Assembly: GCA_016861105.1 (NCBI GenBank)
Contig: BOKS01000003.1
Location: 186,001 to 250,000, forward strand
Direction of reading: 5' to 3'
From: Betaproteobacteria bacterium
Lineage (GTDB): Bacteria; Pseudomonadota; Gammaproteobacteria; Burkholderiales; Casimicrobiaceae
Length of the DNA: 64,000 nt
Shown: one piece after another, positions 45,378-54,241 of the stretch
Layout: each line of letters begins with the position of its first letter
Position numbering within the stretch: position 1 is the stretch's first letter
Made by a program: the position numbers and the translations under genes
Notes under the pieces: generated by a model
Database searches by the model: none
Seen by the model: only the letters and a program-made list of their open reading frames with translations
Told to the model about the DNA's origin: nothing

Positions 45378-46616
45378 TCAGCGCGCACCCGCCTGCGCGA
45401 CCGCCGACTCGGCGTAGAGCACGCCGCCGTCGGCCAGCGCGTCGATCTCCGCCGCCGCGTAGCCGAGCTCGGCGGCGATCTCGCGGTTGTGCTGGCCCAT
45501 CAGCGGCGCGGGCCGCGAGGGCGTGGCATCGCAGTCCGAGAACTTGAACGGGACGTTCGCGAGCCGGACCTTGCCGAGCGTGGGGTGCTCCTGCTCGACG
45601 ATCATGTTGCGCGCCCGGACCTGCGGGTCGGCGACGACCTGGTCGATGCGCTGCACCGGGGCGCACGGCACGTCGACGCCGTCGAGCGCCGCCACGCACT
45701 CGGCGACGCTGCGCTCCCTCGTCCACGCGCGGATCCGCTCGAGGGCCTCGAGGCGGTGCGCGTTGCGGCTGTCCGTGCCGTGGAACCGCGGGTCGGCGGC
45801 CAGCGCCTCGCCGCCGATCAGCCGCGCGAGGCGCAGCCACGCGTCGTCCACCTGCGCGGCGATCACGACCTCGCCGTCGCGCGCCGCGAACACGCCGTAG
45901 ACCGTCGACTGCGGGAGGTCGTGGCCGGTGCGCTGCGGGATCTCCCGGCCGCCGCTCGTCGTGTAGCACTGCACGGCGTAGTCGTGCATGCCCACCATGC
46001 AGTCGAGCAGGGCGATGTCGACGTGCCGTCCCCTGCCGGTCGCCGCGCGCCCCACGAGCGCGGCGCACACGCCGGCGACGCCGTGGATGCCGGCGTACAT
46101 GTCGGCGATCGGCATGCGGAACAGCGGCGGCGGCTCGCCCGGCACGCCGATCAGGTCCATCGCGCCGCTGCGCGCCTCGGCGATCAGGCCGAAGCCGGCG
46201 CGGTCGGCGTCGGGCCCGGTGTGCCCGTACGCGGACACGGAGCAGTAGACGAGCCGCGGGTTGAGCGATGCCAGCTGCGCGTAGCCGAGGCCGAGCTTGT
46301 CGAGCGCCCCCGGACGGTAGTTCTCGACGAACACGTCGGCGCCGCGGACCAGCCGGTGCACCAGGTCGAGGCCGCGCGCGTCCTTGACGTTCACGCACAG
46401 CCCGCGCTTGCCCATGTTCTGCTGCAGGAAGTAGCCGCTCTGGTTCGGACCGAGGATGCGGGCGTGGACGCGGCCGGCGTCGCCCGCCTTCGGGCGCTCG
46501 ACCTTGATCACGTCCGCCCCCATGCCCGCGAGGCAGCGCGAGAGATAGGGGCCGGCGAGGAAGTGCGTGTAGTCGACGACGCGGAGGCCGGCGAGCGGGA
46601 GCGGTTGGGCGGTCAT
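45378..46616 (-). CDS. CaiB/BaiF family (type III) CoA-transferase
   Basis: The 412-residue protein has LAGLRVVDYTHFLAGPYLSR, MGADVIKVERP, FVENYRPGALDKLGLGYAQL, LVYCSVSAYGHTGPDADRAG and IADMYAGIHGVAGV. The catalytic Asp is expected in DMYAG. It moves CoA between carboxylic acids, so a free acid produced in the operon is probably activated here. The MaoC hydratase upstream is its natural partner. Confidence 0.94.
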   Translation of the reverse strand: MTAQPLPLAGLRVVDYTHFLAGPYLSRCLAGMGADVIKVERPKAGDAGRVHARILGPNQSGYFLQQNMGKRGLCVNVKDARGLDLVHRLVRGADVFVENYRPGALDKLGLGYAQLASLNPRLVYCSVSAYGHTGPDADRAGFGLIAEARSGAMDLIGVPGEPPPLFRMPIADMYAGIHGVAGVCAALVGRAATGRGRHVDIALLDCMVGMHDYAVQCYTTSGGREIPQRTGHDLPQSTVYGVFAARDGEVVIAAQVDDAWLRLARLIGGEALAADPRFHGTDSRNAHRLEALERIRAWTRERSVAECVAALDGVDVPCAPVQRIDQVVADPQVRARNMIVEQEHPTLGKVRLANVPFKFSDCDATPSRPAPLMGQHNREIAAELGYAAAEIDALADGGVLYAESAVAQAGAR

Positions 46617-46655
46617 GTTGGGGGTCGTGCTGGACGTGAACGGGAGCGCGCGGCG

Positions 46656-47153
46656 TCAGGTGGCGCCGGGGCGGCGAGGGATCATCAGCCTGTGCTCGCC
46701 GCGCTGGACGACCTCGCCCTTCTGGTTGACGAGTTCGCAGGGGATGCTGACGATCCCCCAGCCGGGCCTGCTCTTCGACGGCCGCATGCCGCCCACGCGG
46801 AACCTGACGTGCAGCGTGTCGCCGATGCGGATCGGCTGCAGGAAGTCCCACGTCCAGCCGAGCGACATCCCCGGCAGGAAGCGGTAGCCGGCCTGGCACT
46901 TGAGCCCGTCGGCGACGGCCAGTCCGAACAGGCCGTGCGCGACGCGCTCGCCGAAGTGCGACCGGCGCGCGTAGTCCTCGTCGACGTGCAGCGGCGTGTG
47001 GTCGCCCGACACGTCGGCGTACTTGTCGATCATCTCGCCGGTGACGGTGATCGAAGGCGTCACGCCCTCGTCGCCCTCCTTCGCGTCGTCCCAGTAGCGG
47101 GCTTCGGTGGCGGCGTCGGTGGCGGTGGCGGAGGAAGTGGCAGCGGCGGTCAT
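46656..47153 (-). CDS. MaoC-family (R)-specific enoyl-CoA hydratase-like protein
   Basis: The 165-residue hot-dog-fold protein has the catalytic motif YADVSGDHTPLHVDEDYARR (Asp and His near residue 50) and the VAHGLFGLAVADGL segment. Leader residues 1-17 are Ala/Thr-rich and unconserved. It hydrates an enoyl-CoA, or acts on a mesaconyl- or methylmalyl-type ester. It lies between aroQ and the CoA-transferase with short gaps. Confidence 0.92.
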   Translation of the reverse strand: MTAAATSSATATDAATEARYWDDAKEGDEGVTPSITVTGEMIDKYADVSGDHTPLHVDEDYARRSHFGERVAHGLFGLAVADGLKCQAGYRFLPGMSLGWTWDFLQPIRIGDTLHVRFRVGGMRPSKSRPGWGIVSIPCELVNQKGEVVQRGEHRLMIPRRPGAT

Positions 47154-47175
47154 GGTGTCCGGAGTGGTGCGAAGG

Positions 47176-47622
47176 TCAGGGGGTGGCCGCGGCCGCCGCG
47201 ACGGCGGCGCGCAGGCCGAGCAGGTAGCTGTCGATGCCGAAGCCGGCGATGTAGCCCCTGGCGATCTCGCTGATCACCGAGTGCCGGCGGAACTCGTCGC
47301 GCGCGTGGTTGTTCGACATGTGGATCTCGACGATCGGCACGGTGAGGATCGCGAGCGCGTCGCGCAGGCCGTAGCTGTAGTGCGTCCACGCGCCCGCGTT
47401 GATGATCACGCCGTCGACCTTCTCGGCGTACGCGCGGTGGATGCGCTCGACCATCTCCCCCTCGTGGTTCGTCTGGAAGCTCTCGAGCGCGACGCCGAGC
47501 TCGCCGGCCAGCGCGCGCAGCCGACCGTCGATGTCCTCGAGGGTGCTCGTGCCGTAGTACTTCGCCTCGCGCTTGCCGAACATGTTGTGGTTGATGCCGT
47601 GCAACATCAGGAAGGTCTTCAT
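47176..47622 (-). CDS. aroQ: Type II 3-dehydroquinate dehydratase
   Basis: The 148-residue class II enzyme performs the same step as AroD by an enolate route. FGKREAKYYGTSTLEDI holds the catalytic Arg and Tyr. IINAGAWTHYSYGLRDAL holds Asn and the catalytic His. IVEIHMSNNHARDEFRRHS holds the second His and the Arg. The usual GPNLN reads GINHN. Reversible type II enzymes are common in quinate catabolism. It is unrelated in sequence to aroD at 33414. Confidence 0.92.
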   Translation of the reverse strand: MKTFLMLHGINHNMFGKREAKYYGTSTLEDIDGRLRALAGELGVALESFQTNHEGEMVERIHRAYAEKVDGVIINAGAWTHYSYGLRDALAILTVPIVEIHMSNNHARDEFRRHSVISEIARGYIAGFGIDSYLLGLRAAVAAAAATP

Positions 47623-47642
47623 CGTGTCCTCGACGGACGGGA

Positions 47643-48716
47643 TCAGGCGGTGGCGACGACGCGGCCGGTGCGCGCCGCCTCGACGATCGCGTCGACGACG
47701 CGCAGGTTGGCGAGCCCGTCGCGGGCGGAGACGAGCGGCGCGGCGCGGCGCGCGGCGACCTCGGCGAAGTGCGCCATCTGCCGCTCGAGCGGATCCGCGC
47801 GCTCGAGCGGGAGCCGCGACTTCGCGAGCGGCTTGTGCCACGACTGGTCGGCCGCCGTCGCGTAGCGCTGCAGCCGCATCGTCGGGACCGCGAGCGATCC
47901 GAACGTCCCGGCGACGAGGTAGCAGTCGTCGTCGTCGGTGTGCGCGGGGTCGTAGCGCGGGTCCTCGCCCGAGGTGTGCTCCCAGCTGCGGTCGCAGGCG
48001 GCCGCGTCCGACAGGATGAACGTGCCCAGCGCCCCGCCCGCGAAGCGCAGCGCGATCGCCGCCGTGTCCTCGACGGCGAAGCCGCGCGTGGCGTTCGACG
48101 TGAACGCCTGCACCGCGACGATCTCGCCGCACAGCGCGCGCACGTTGCCGATCTCGTGGATCATGTTGAGCAGGATCGGCCCGCCGCCCGGCTCCTGCCG
48201 CCAGCGGTGGGGGCCGTCGAAGTAGCCTTCGTTCTCGGCCTTGTAGAACAGCACGCTGCCCGTGACGGCGACGATGCGGCCGAGCACGCCGCTTCCGATC
48301 ACCTGGATCGCCTTCGCCATGATCGCGGAGTGCCGGCGGTGGTGGCCGACGAGGATCGGCACGCCCGCGGCCTCGGCGGCCTCGCACAGCCTGCGGCCCG
48401 CCTCCAGCGTGTGCGCGACCGGCTTCTCCACCAGCGTCGGCACCCCCGCGGCGATGCACTCGAGCGCCTGCTCGACGTGGAGCTGGTTGGGCGAAGCGAG
48501 CACGACGCCGTCCGGGCGCCCGTCCGCGAACAGGTCGCGCAGCGACGCGTGGTGCGGCACGCCGAGCGATCGGGCGAGGTCGACCGAGGCGGGGGCCGGA
48601 TCGACGATGGCCGCGAGCGCCACGCGCTGCGGCATCCGTCCCATCATCTCGATGTGCCGCTTGCCGATCTGGCCGGCGCCGGCGACGGCGATGCGGACGG
48701 GAGAGGAGGAGGTCAT
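47643..48716 (-). CDS. Gfo/Idh/MocA family oxidoreductase
   Basis: The 357-residue protein has RIAVAGAGQIGKRHIEMMGR, VLASPNQLHVEQALECIAAG, the catalytic Lys in LVEKPVAHT, and GPILLNMIHEIGNVRALCGE with the HExG region. It keeps the family length. It oxidises a cyclic or acyclic polyol, substrate unknown. It lies between aroQ and another Gfo gene, spaced by about 20 bases. Confidence 0.92.
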   Translation of the reverse strand: MTSSSPVRIAVAGAGQIGKRHIEMMGRMPQRVALAAIVDPAPASVDLARSLGVPHHASLRDLFADGRPDGVVLASPNQLHVEQALECIAAGVPTLVEKPVAHTLEAGRRLCEAAEAAGVPILVGHHRRHSAIMAKAIQVIGSGVLGRIVAVTGSVLFYKAENEGYFDGPHRWRQEPGGGPILLNMIHEIGNVRALCGEIVAVQAFTSNATRGFAVEDTAAIALRFAGGALGTFILSDAAACDRSWEHTSGEDPRYDPAHTDDDDCYLVAGTFGSLAVPTMRLQRYATAADQSWHKPLAKSRLPLERADPLERQMAHFAEVAARRAAPLVSARDGLANLRVVDAIVEAARTGRVVATA

Positions 48717-48734
48717 GGCGATCGGCGTGCGCAG

Positions 48735-49889
48735 TCAGTCGGCGAGCGTGGCGTCGGTCCACGCGGCGCCGGCGCGGCTGGACGCGACAGCCGCCTCGAT
48801 GAACTTCATCGCCAGCACGCCGTCGCGCGCGGTCGCGAACGACGCGGCGAGCGGATCGGGCTCGCGGCCTTCGCGGCGCGCCGCGATGACCTCGGCCGCG
48901 TCGGCGTAGACGTTCGCGAACGCGCCGAAGAATCCCTCGGGATTGCCGGCCTTCGTCCGCGAGGCGTGGCGCGCCGCGTCGCACAGGTAGCCTTCGCCGC
49001 GCCGCATGACGCGGTAGGGCGCGTTGTCGGCCTGCAGCACCAGCAGGTCGGGCCGCTCCTGGTCCCAGTGCAGGCTTCCCGTCTCGCCGAAGACGCGGAT
49101 GCGCAGGCCGTGGCCGTTGCCCGCGGCGACCATGCTGGCCCAGAGCTGGCCGCGCGCGCCGCCGGCGAAGCGCAGGCTCACGAACGCGTTGTCGTCGGCG
49201 CGGCGCCCCGGGACCATCGTCGACAGCTCCGCGGACAGCGCCTGGATCTCGAGACCGGTCACGCGCCGCATCAGGTGGTGCGCGTGCGTGCCGATGTCGC
49301 CGAGCACCGTGGACGGGCCCGCGACCGCCGGGTCGACGCGCCACGCCATCTTCGCGTCGCCCTCGGCCTCGATCAGGCGGTTGCGGGTGCCGTGCGCGTA
49401 CTCGACCGTGACGACGCGGATCGCCCCGATCGCGCCCGAGAGCACCTGGTGCCGCGCCTCGATGACCATCGGGTAGGCGCTGTAGTTGTGCGTGAGCGCG
49501 AACACGACGCCGTGCTCGGCGGCGGCGCGCTCCATCGCCCTCGCCTCGTCCAGCGACATCGCCATCGGCTTGTCGCAGATCACGTCGATGCCCTCGCGGA
49601 TGAAGGCGAGGCTCGCGGCCGCGTGCGTGCTGTTCGGCGTGACGATGGCGGCGCACTCGACGCCGTCCGGCCGCCGCGCCTCGGCGCGCGCCATCGCCGC
49701 GAAGTCGTCGTAGACGCGGTCCGGCGCGATGCCGAGCTCCTCGCCCATCGCGCGATTGGCGTCCGTCCGGCGCGAGAACGCGCCGGCGACGATCGCGAAG
49801 CGGTTGTCGAGCCGCGCGGCGCGGCGGTGGACGTGCGCGATCCCGGCCCCCGGGCCACCGCCGACGAAGCCCAGCCGCAGCGGCCTCAT
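48735..49889 (-). CDS. Gfo/Idh/MocA family oxidoreductase
   Basis: The 384-residue protein has LRLGFVGGGPGAGIAHVHRR, IVTPNSTHAAASLAFIREGI, the catalytic Lys in VICDKPMAMS (Asp replaces the usual Glu), and VLGDIGTHAHHLMRRVTGLE. It is longer than its neighbours by about 45 residues at the C terminus. The GGGPGAG loop is a less common cofactor motif of the subfamily with a longer variant. It overlaps the hydratase gene (ATGA). Confidence 0.92.
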   Translation of the reverse strand: MRPLRLGFVGGGPGAGIAHVHRRAARLDNRFAIVAGAFSRRTDANRAMGEELGIAPDRVYDDFAAMARAEARRPDGVECAAIVTPNSTHAAASLAFIREGIDVICDKPMAMSLDEARAMERAAAEHGVVFALTHNYSAYPMVIEARHQVLSGAIGAIRVVTVEYAHGTRNRLIEAEGDAKMAWRVDPAVAGPSTVLGDIGTHAHHLMRRVTGLEIQALSAELSTMVPGRRADDNAFVSLRFAGGARGQLWASMVAAGNGHGLRIRVFGETGSLHWDQERPDLLVLQADNAPYRVMRRGEGYLCDAARHASRTKAGNPEGFFGAFANVYADAAEVIAARREGREPDPLAASFATARDGVLAMKFIEAAVASSRAGAAWTDATLAD

Positions 49890-50668
49890 CGCGGCTCCAT
49901 CGCGACGCGCAGCGTCGCGACGTCGCCGAACCGCGCCTCGTAGACCTGCCCCGGCAGCAGCGGCGTCGGCAGCGACAGCGATCCGGTGGACAGGATGTCC
50001 CCGGCCGCGAGCCCGATGCCGCGCGCCGACAGGCCGTTCACCGTCTCGACGAGGATGTCGACGGGATCGCGCCGGTACTCGCCGGTGTAGATCATGATCG
50101 GCTCGCCGCCGTCGATGCGCGCGTCGATGCCCAGCGTCGCGAGGTCCATCCGGCGCCACCCCGGGATGGCCGGCCCGACGACGTAGCCGCCGCCGCCGCC
50201 GTTGTCGGCGATCGCGTCGTGCGTCGTCGCCTTGCGCCCGCCCGGCGCGAAGCGCGAGCCGGCGAGTTCCAGCCCCGGGTGCAGCATGAGGTCCGGCTCG
50301 AGCGCCTCGCGCGCGTAGCCGCCCGCCTTCGGCGGCACGTCCTTCGCGAAGCGGAACGCGAATTCGCACTCGACCTTGTAGCCCGCGAAGGACGCGCCGA
50401 TGCGGGCCGGCGAGTCGTGGAGCCGCGAGGCGGGGATGCGCCCGACGATCGGGCCGTCGTGCCCCTCGAAGATCTGCACGGCGCGCACGGCGGCCCCGAC
50501 CTTCCACCCCGCGCAGCGCTCGCCGAGGATCTCGGCCACGCGGTCCTGGACGGCGAACGCGTCGGCGCGGGAGCGCGGCGACGCCTCGGCGTCCGGCAGC
50601 GGGATGGTGCCGAAGCCGCGCCAGGCGTCGGCGAGGGCGCGGGCGAGCGTTTCGAGGGATGCGTTCAT
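49886..50668 (-). CDS. 2-keto-4-pentenoate hydratase/MhpD-like (FAH family) protein
   Basis: The 260-residue protein has SRADAFAVQDRVAEIL, GWKVGAA, KVECEFAFRFAKDVPP (metal Glu pair), HPGLELAGSRF, HDAIADNGGGGGYVVGP and GLAAGDILSTGSLSLPTPLL. These are MhpD/HpcG-type features. It would hydrate or decarboxylate a 2-keto-enol acid after ring opening. Position between the importer and the oxidoreductases fits a lower-pathway enzyme. Confidence 0.9.
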   Translation of the reverse strand: MNASLETLARALADAWRGFGTIPLPDAEASPRSRADAFAVQDRVAEILGERCAGWKVGAAVRAVQIFEGHDGPIVGRIPASRLHDSPARIGASFAGYKVECEFAFRFAKDVPPKAGGYAREALEPDLMLHPGLELAGSRFAPGGRKATTHDAIADNGGGGGYVVGPAIPGWRRMDLATLGIDARIDGGEPIMIYTGEYRRDPVDILVETVNGLSARGIGLAAGDILSTGSLSLPTPLLPGQVYEARFGDVATLRVAMEPR

Positions 50669-50724
50669 GGATTCTCGTGGTATTCGAACGATCGCGCCGT
50701 GACGGGCGCGAGGGACGCCGCGGT

Positions 50725-51615
50725 CTACGCCTTGACCTTGGCGAGGATGCCGAACAGGCCGGCCGGCCGGATCATCAGCACGACGATGAGCAGGATGAAG
50801 GCGTAGATGTCCTTGTAGTTGCCGGACAGGTAGCCCGCGCCGAGGCTCTCGACCACGCCCACCAGCAGGCCGCCCAGCACGGCGCCCGGCAGGCTGCCGA
50901 ACCCGCCGATGACCGCCGCGGCGAACGCCTTGATCAGGATGCCGAGACCCATCAGCACGTGGACGTAGTTGATCGGGCCGACCAGGACGCCCGCGGCCGC
51001 GCCCAGCGCGCAGGCGACGCCGAAGGTCACCGAGATGGTCAGCGGAACGTTGATGCCCATCAGGTAGGCGATGTCCTTGTTGCCGGCGACGGCCCGCACC
51101 GCGAGCCCGAGGCGGGTCTTCTTGAGAAAGAGGTGCAGCGCGCTCATCAGCACCAGCGCGGCGGCCACGATCCACACGTACGACGACGGAAGGGTCAGGT
51201 TGCCGATCTCGATCGGCATGCCGAAGGTGACCGGAAAGGGCAGGGACCTCGGTCCCCAGATCAGGAACGCGATGTTCTGCAGCACGAAGGCCATCCCGAA
51301 ACCGCAGATGACCATCGCCATCCCCGCGACCGTGTAGCCGCCTCCGCTCTTCAGGATCGGGCGGTAGAACACGCGCTCGATGACCACGCCTATCAGCCCG
51401 GTGATGATCATCGACGCGAGCAGCACCAGCGGGAACGGGAGCCCGAAGGTGTTGAACACCCACAGTCCGATGAACGCGCCCAGCATGTAGATCTCGCCGT
51501 GCGCGAAGTGGACGACGTCGAGACCGGAGTAGATGAGCGAGATGCCGATCGCGACGAGCCCGTAGACCATGCCGAGCGACAGGCCGACGATGACGAGGTC
51601 GATGAAATAGGACAC
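50725..51615 (-). CDS. livH: Branched-chain amino acid-type ABC permease LivH
   Basis: The 296-residue inner-membrane permease with a GTG start has about eight helices. GLVAIGISLIYSGLDVVHFA with HGEIYMLGAFIGL, RSLPFPVTFG and AFAAAVIGGFGSLPGAVLGG with LLVGVVESLGA are LivH signatures. It pairs with LivM at 54231. The family moves many solutes besides amino acids, including aromatic and cyclic acids. Confidence 0.94.
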   Translation of the reverse strand: MSYFIDLVIVGLSLGMVYGLVAIGISLIYSGLDVVHFAHGEIYMLGAFIGLWVFNTFGLPFPLVLLASMIITGLIGVVIERVFYRPILKSGGGYTVAGMAMVICGFGMAFVLQNIAFLIWGPRSLPFPVTFGMPIEIGNLTLPSSYVWIVAAALVLMSALHLFLKKTRLGLAVRAVAGNKDIAYLMGINVPLTISVTFGVACALGAAAGVLVGPINYVHVLMGLGILIKAFAAAVIGGFGSLPGAVLGGLLVGVVESLGAGYLSGNYKDIYAFILLIVVLMIRPAGLFGILAKVKA

Positions 51616-51645
51616 GTCGCTGCTCCTTCCGCGCGCTCGCGGCAG

Positions 51646-52395
51646 CTACATCGAAAGCTTCCGGTCGCGGTCCGCGACCGTTCCGCCGAGATAGGACAGC
51701 CGGACGGCCTCGTCGCTGATCAGGGTCTCGGCCGGCCCCTCGAGGTGGATGACGCCGTCCTTGATCACGTAGCCGTAGTCGGCCAGGAGGAGCGCCATCC
51801 GCACGTTCTGCTCGACCAGCAGCAGCGTCATGCCGTCGCGGCAGATGCGGGCCACCGCGCGGAAGATGTCGAGCACCACCTGCGGAGCCAGCGCCGCGCT
51901 CGGTTCGTCCAGCAGCATCATCTTCGGCTCGGACATGAGGCCGCGCGCGACGCACAGCATCTGCAGCTGTCCGCCGGACAGCGTTCCGGTCAGCTGCTTC
52001 CTGCGTTCCTTGAGGATCGGAAAGTACGCGTACGAGCGCTCCAGCGCCCGTGCGCGCACCGCCCGCCCGGTCCGGATGTGGGCACCGAGCAGCAGGTTTT
52101 CCTCGACCGTCATGCCCGGGTACGCCTCCTTGCCCTGCGTGACCTGCACGAGGCCGCGGCGGACGATGAGGTCGGGCCGCATGCCGTCGATGCGCTCCCC
52201 GTCGAAGAGGATCTCGCCGCTCCAGGGCTTGATCAGCCCCGACAGGGCCTTGAGCATGGTCGACTTGCCGGTCCCGTTGCCGCCCAGCAGCGCGACGATC
52301 TTGCCGCGTTCCACCGCCAGCGAGACGCCGTTGAGAATCTGGACGCTGCCGTAGCCGCCCGTCACGTCGGTGGTCTTCAGCATGGGGTTCGCCAC
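51646..52395 (-). CDS. livF: ABC transporter ATP-binding protein LivF
   Basis: The 249-residue ATPase with a GTG start has Walker A GGNGTGKSTMLK, the signature LSGGQLQMLCVARGLMSEPK, Walker B MMLLDEPSAAL, and a final His region LLLVEQNVRMAL. It energises LivHM together with LivG. It lies 45 bases after the ketopantoate-reductase-like gene. Confidence 0.95.
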   Translation of the reverse strand: MANPMLKTTDVTGGYGSVQILNGVSLAVERGKIVALLGGNGTGKSTMLKALSGLIKPWSGEILFDGERIDGMRPDLIVRRGLVQVTQGKEAYPGMTVEENLLLGAHIRTGRAVRARALERSYAYFPILKERRKQLTGTLSGGQLQMLCVARGLMSEPKMMLLDEPSAALAPQVVLDIFRAVARICRDGMTLLLVEQNVRMALLLADYGYVIKDGVIHLEGPAETLISDEAVRLSYLGGTVADRDRKLSM

Positions 52396-52440
52396 GGCGA
52401 GCGCGGCCGGTCGTTCGGCACCCGTGTCATGCCGGCACCC

Positions 52441-53400
52441 TCACCCGGCGGCCGGCGCGGCATAGTGGGACTGCAGCCCCTTGACGATGCCGAGCATGGC
52501 GTCGATCGTCGGCGTCGGGACCCCGTGTTCGCGCCCGAGCCGCGCGACCGCACCGTGAATGGTGTCGATCTCGGTCGGGCGACGATGGGCGATGTCGGCC
52601 GCCATCGACGACTTGCTCGCCCCCGTGCCGCCGTCCGCGACGGAGGTGAGCCTGTCGAAGACCGCGCGGGTCTCGGTGGCGCCGAGCGGGACGCCGCACG
52701 CGCGCGCCACCGCCGCGGTTTCGTCCAGCGCCCGGAGCACGACGGTGCGCAGCTCCGGGATCGCGACGATCTCCGCCGACGTCAGGTCCGTCGCGGCCGA
52801 GACGGCACCGAGCGCGACGTTCCCCAGCAGCTTCTGCCACTTCTCCCTCTTGATGTTCTCGCTGGCGAACGTCGGCAGGCCATGCCGCGTGAACGCGGCG
52901 GCGATCGCGCTCGCGCGCGTGGATGGCCCCCCTGCGAGCTCGCCGATGTAGCTCGGGAGGTTGCCGAAGTTGCGGACGACGCCCGCCGCGACGACTGTCG
53001 CCCCCTGGGCGGTCAGCCCGCCGAGCACGTGCTCGGCGCCGACGATGCGGCCGATGACCTCCTCGTTCCCGAGCCCGTTCTGGAAGGAGATGACCGCGGT
53101 CGAGCCCGCGACGAGGTGCCGGACCGAGCGGGCGGCTCCCTCGTTGGCGTAGGACTTGCACTGGAACAGGATGACGTCGGCCCTGTCGAGCGAGCGCGGG
53201 TCCGCGGTGGCGGCCACCCGCACGGTCCGGTCGCCGCCGTGGCCGAGGATCCTCAGTCCGTCGCGGTTGATGGCGTCGACGTGTTCGGTCCACACGTCGA
53301 CCAGCGTGACCTCGAGCCCGCCCTCGGCGAGCAGGCCGCCGAACAGGCAGCCCATGGCGCCCCCGCCCACGATCACGACCTTCGGCGCAACGGAATTCAT
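52441..53400 (-). CDS. Ketopantoate reductase-family protein (PanE/ApbA)
   Basis: The 319-residue protein has KVVIVGGGAMGCLFGGLLAE (Rossmann GxGxxG), VILFQCKSYANEGAARSV, ISFQNGLGNEEVIGRIVG, the catalytic Lys in ENIKREKWQKLLGNVALGAV and a C-terminal RPTEIDTIHGAVARLGREHG. It should reduce a 2-oxo acid with NADPH. It is wedged between livG and livF, so its substrate is probably tied to the imported compound rather than pantothenate synthesis. Confidence 0.92.
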   Translation of the reverse strand: MNSVAPKVVIVGGGAMGCLFGGLLAEGGLEVTLVDVWTEHVDAINRDGLRILGHGGDRTVRVAATADPRSLDRADVILFQCKSYANEGAARSVRHLVAGSTAVISFQNGLGNEEVIGRIVGAEHVLGGLTAQGATVVAAGVVRNFGNLPSYIGELAGGPSTRASAIAAAFTRHGLPTFASENIKREKWQKLLGNVALGAVSAATDLTSAEIVAIPELRTVVLRALDETAAVARACGVPLGATETRAVFDRLTSVADGGTGASKSSMAADIAHRRPTEIDTIHGAVARLGREHGVPTPTIDAMLGIVKGLQSHYAAPAAG

Positions 53401-53443
53401 GCGGTCAGCATCCTTCGCTGCGGCAACGATGCGGGCAGGCCGT

Positions 53444-54241
53444 TCATCCGCGCAGGAAGGCGCGCACGTCGGCGTCCTTCATCTCCTTGCCGAGATAGGC
53501 CTCGATGACGTGATGGTCGTCCTTGATCTCCGCCGGCGTTCCCTCGGCGATCTTCTCGCCGTGCTCGAGGACCGTGACGAGGTCGCACGTGTCCATCACC
53601 ACCTTCAGGATGTGCTCGATGATGATGAGCGTCAGGCCGAAGCGCTCCTTCAGCGACAGCACCGTCTCGAGCAGCTTGTCGACGTTGAGCGGGGACAGCC
53701 CCGCGGCCGGCTCGTCGAGCATCAGCAGCTTCGGCCGCATCGCCATCGCGCGGCCCAGCGCGAGCAGTCGCCGCTGCCCGCCCGACAGTTCGCCCGCCGG
53801 CATCGTCGCGTAGTCTGCCAGCCCGATGAACGCGAGCAGGTCCATCATCTCGGCCCGCATGCGGCGCTCCTCCGCCCACACGGCGGGCGTGCCGACGATC
53901 GCGGACAGGATGCCGTAGCGGGTGTGCCTCTGGTGGCCGACCAGCAGGTTCTCGAGCACCGTCATCTGCGAGAAGATGCGCAGCATCTGGAACGTCCGCG
54001 AGATGCCGCGGCTGGCGATCTCGTGCGGCGGCAGGTTGGTGACGTTCTCGCCGTCGAAGTACATGGTGCCGCCGGGCTCCGGCCGGTAGACCCCCGAGAT
54101 CAGGTTGAAGAGCGTGCTCTTGCCGGACCCGTTCGGCCCGATGATCCCGCGGATCTCGCCTTCCTCGACGTTGAGGTCGACGTTAGACACGGCGGCGAGG
54201 CCGCCGAAGTGCTTCGAGAACCCGGTGACCTCAAGCAGCAT
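53444..54241 (-). CDS. livG: ABC transporter ATP-binding protein LivG
   Basis: The 265-residue ATPase has Walker A GPNGSGKSTLFN, the long LivG insert (PPHEIASRGISRTFQMLRIF), the signature LSGGQRRLLALGRAMAMRPK and Walker B LLMLDEPAAGL. It overlaps the livM end by 11 bases. It works with LivF. Confidence 0.95.
   Translation of the reverse strand: MLLEVTGFSKHFGGLAAVSNVDLNVEEGEIRGIIGPNGSGKSTLFNLISGVYRPEPGGTMYFDGENVTNLPPHEIASRGISRTFQMLRIFSQMTVLENLLVGHQRHTRYGILSAIVGTPAVWAEERRMRAEMMDLLAFIGLADYATMPAGELSGGQRRLLALGRAMAMRPKLLMLDEPAAGLSPLNVDKLLETVLSLKERFGLTLIIIEHILKVVMDTCDLVTVLEHGEKIAEGTPAEIKDDHHVIEAYLGKEMKDADVRAFLRG

Noticed and set aside
43609-46899. A 1096-codon frame that would fuse a MaoC shadow, a CoA-transferase shadow and SDR copy C
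   Set aside because: Only its C-terminal part (SDR copy C) is real. The rest is an off-frame reading of the CoA-transferase and Gfo genes, each with its own start and strong motifs.
50659-53508. A 949-codon open frame on the + strand
   Set aside because: It is the antisense frame of livH, livF and the PanE-like gene, which are well supported. Long antisense frames are expected in GC-rich codon-biased DNA.
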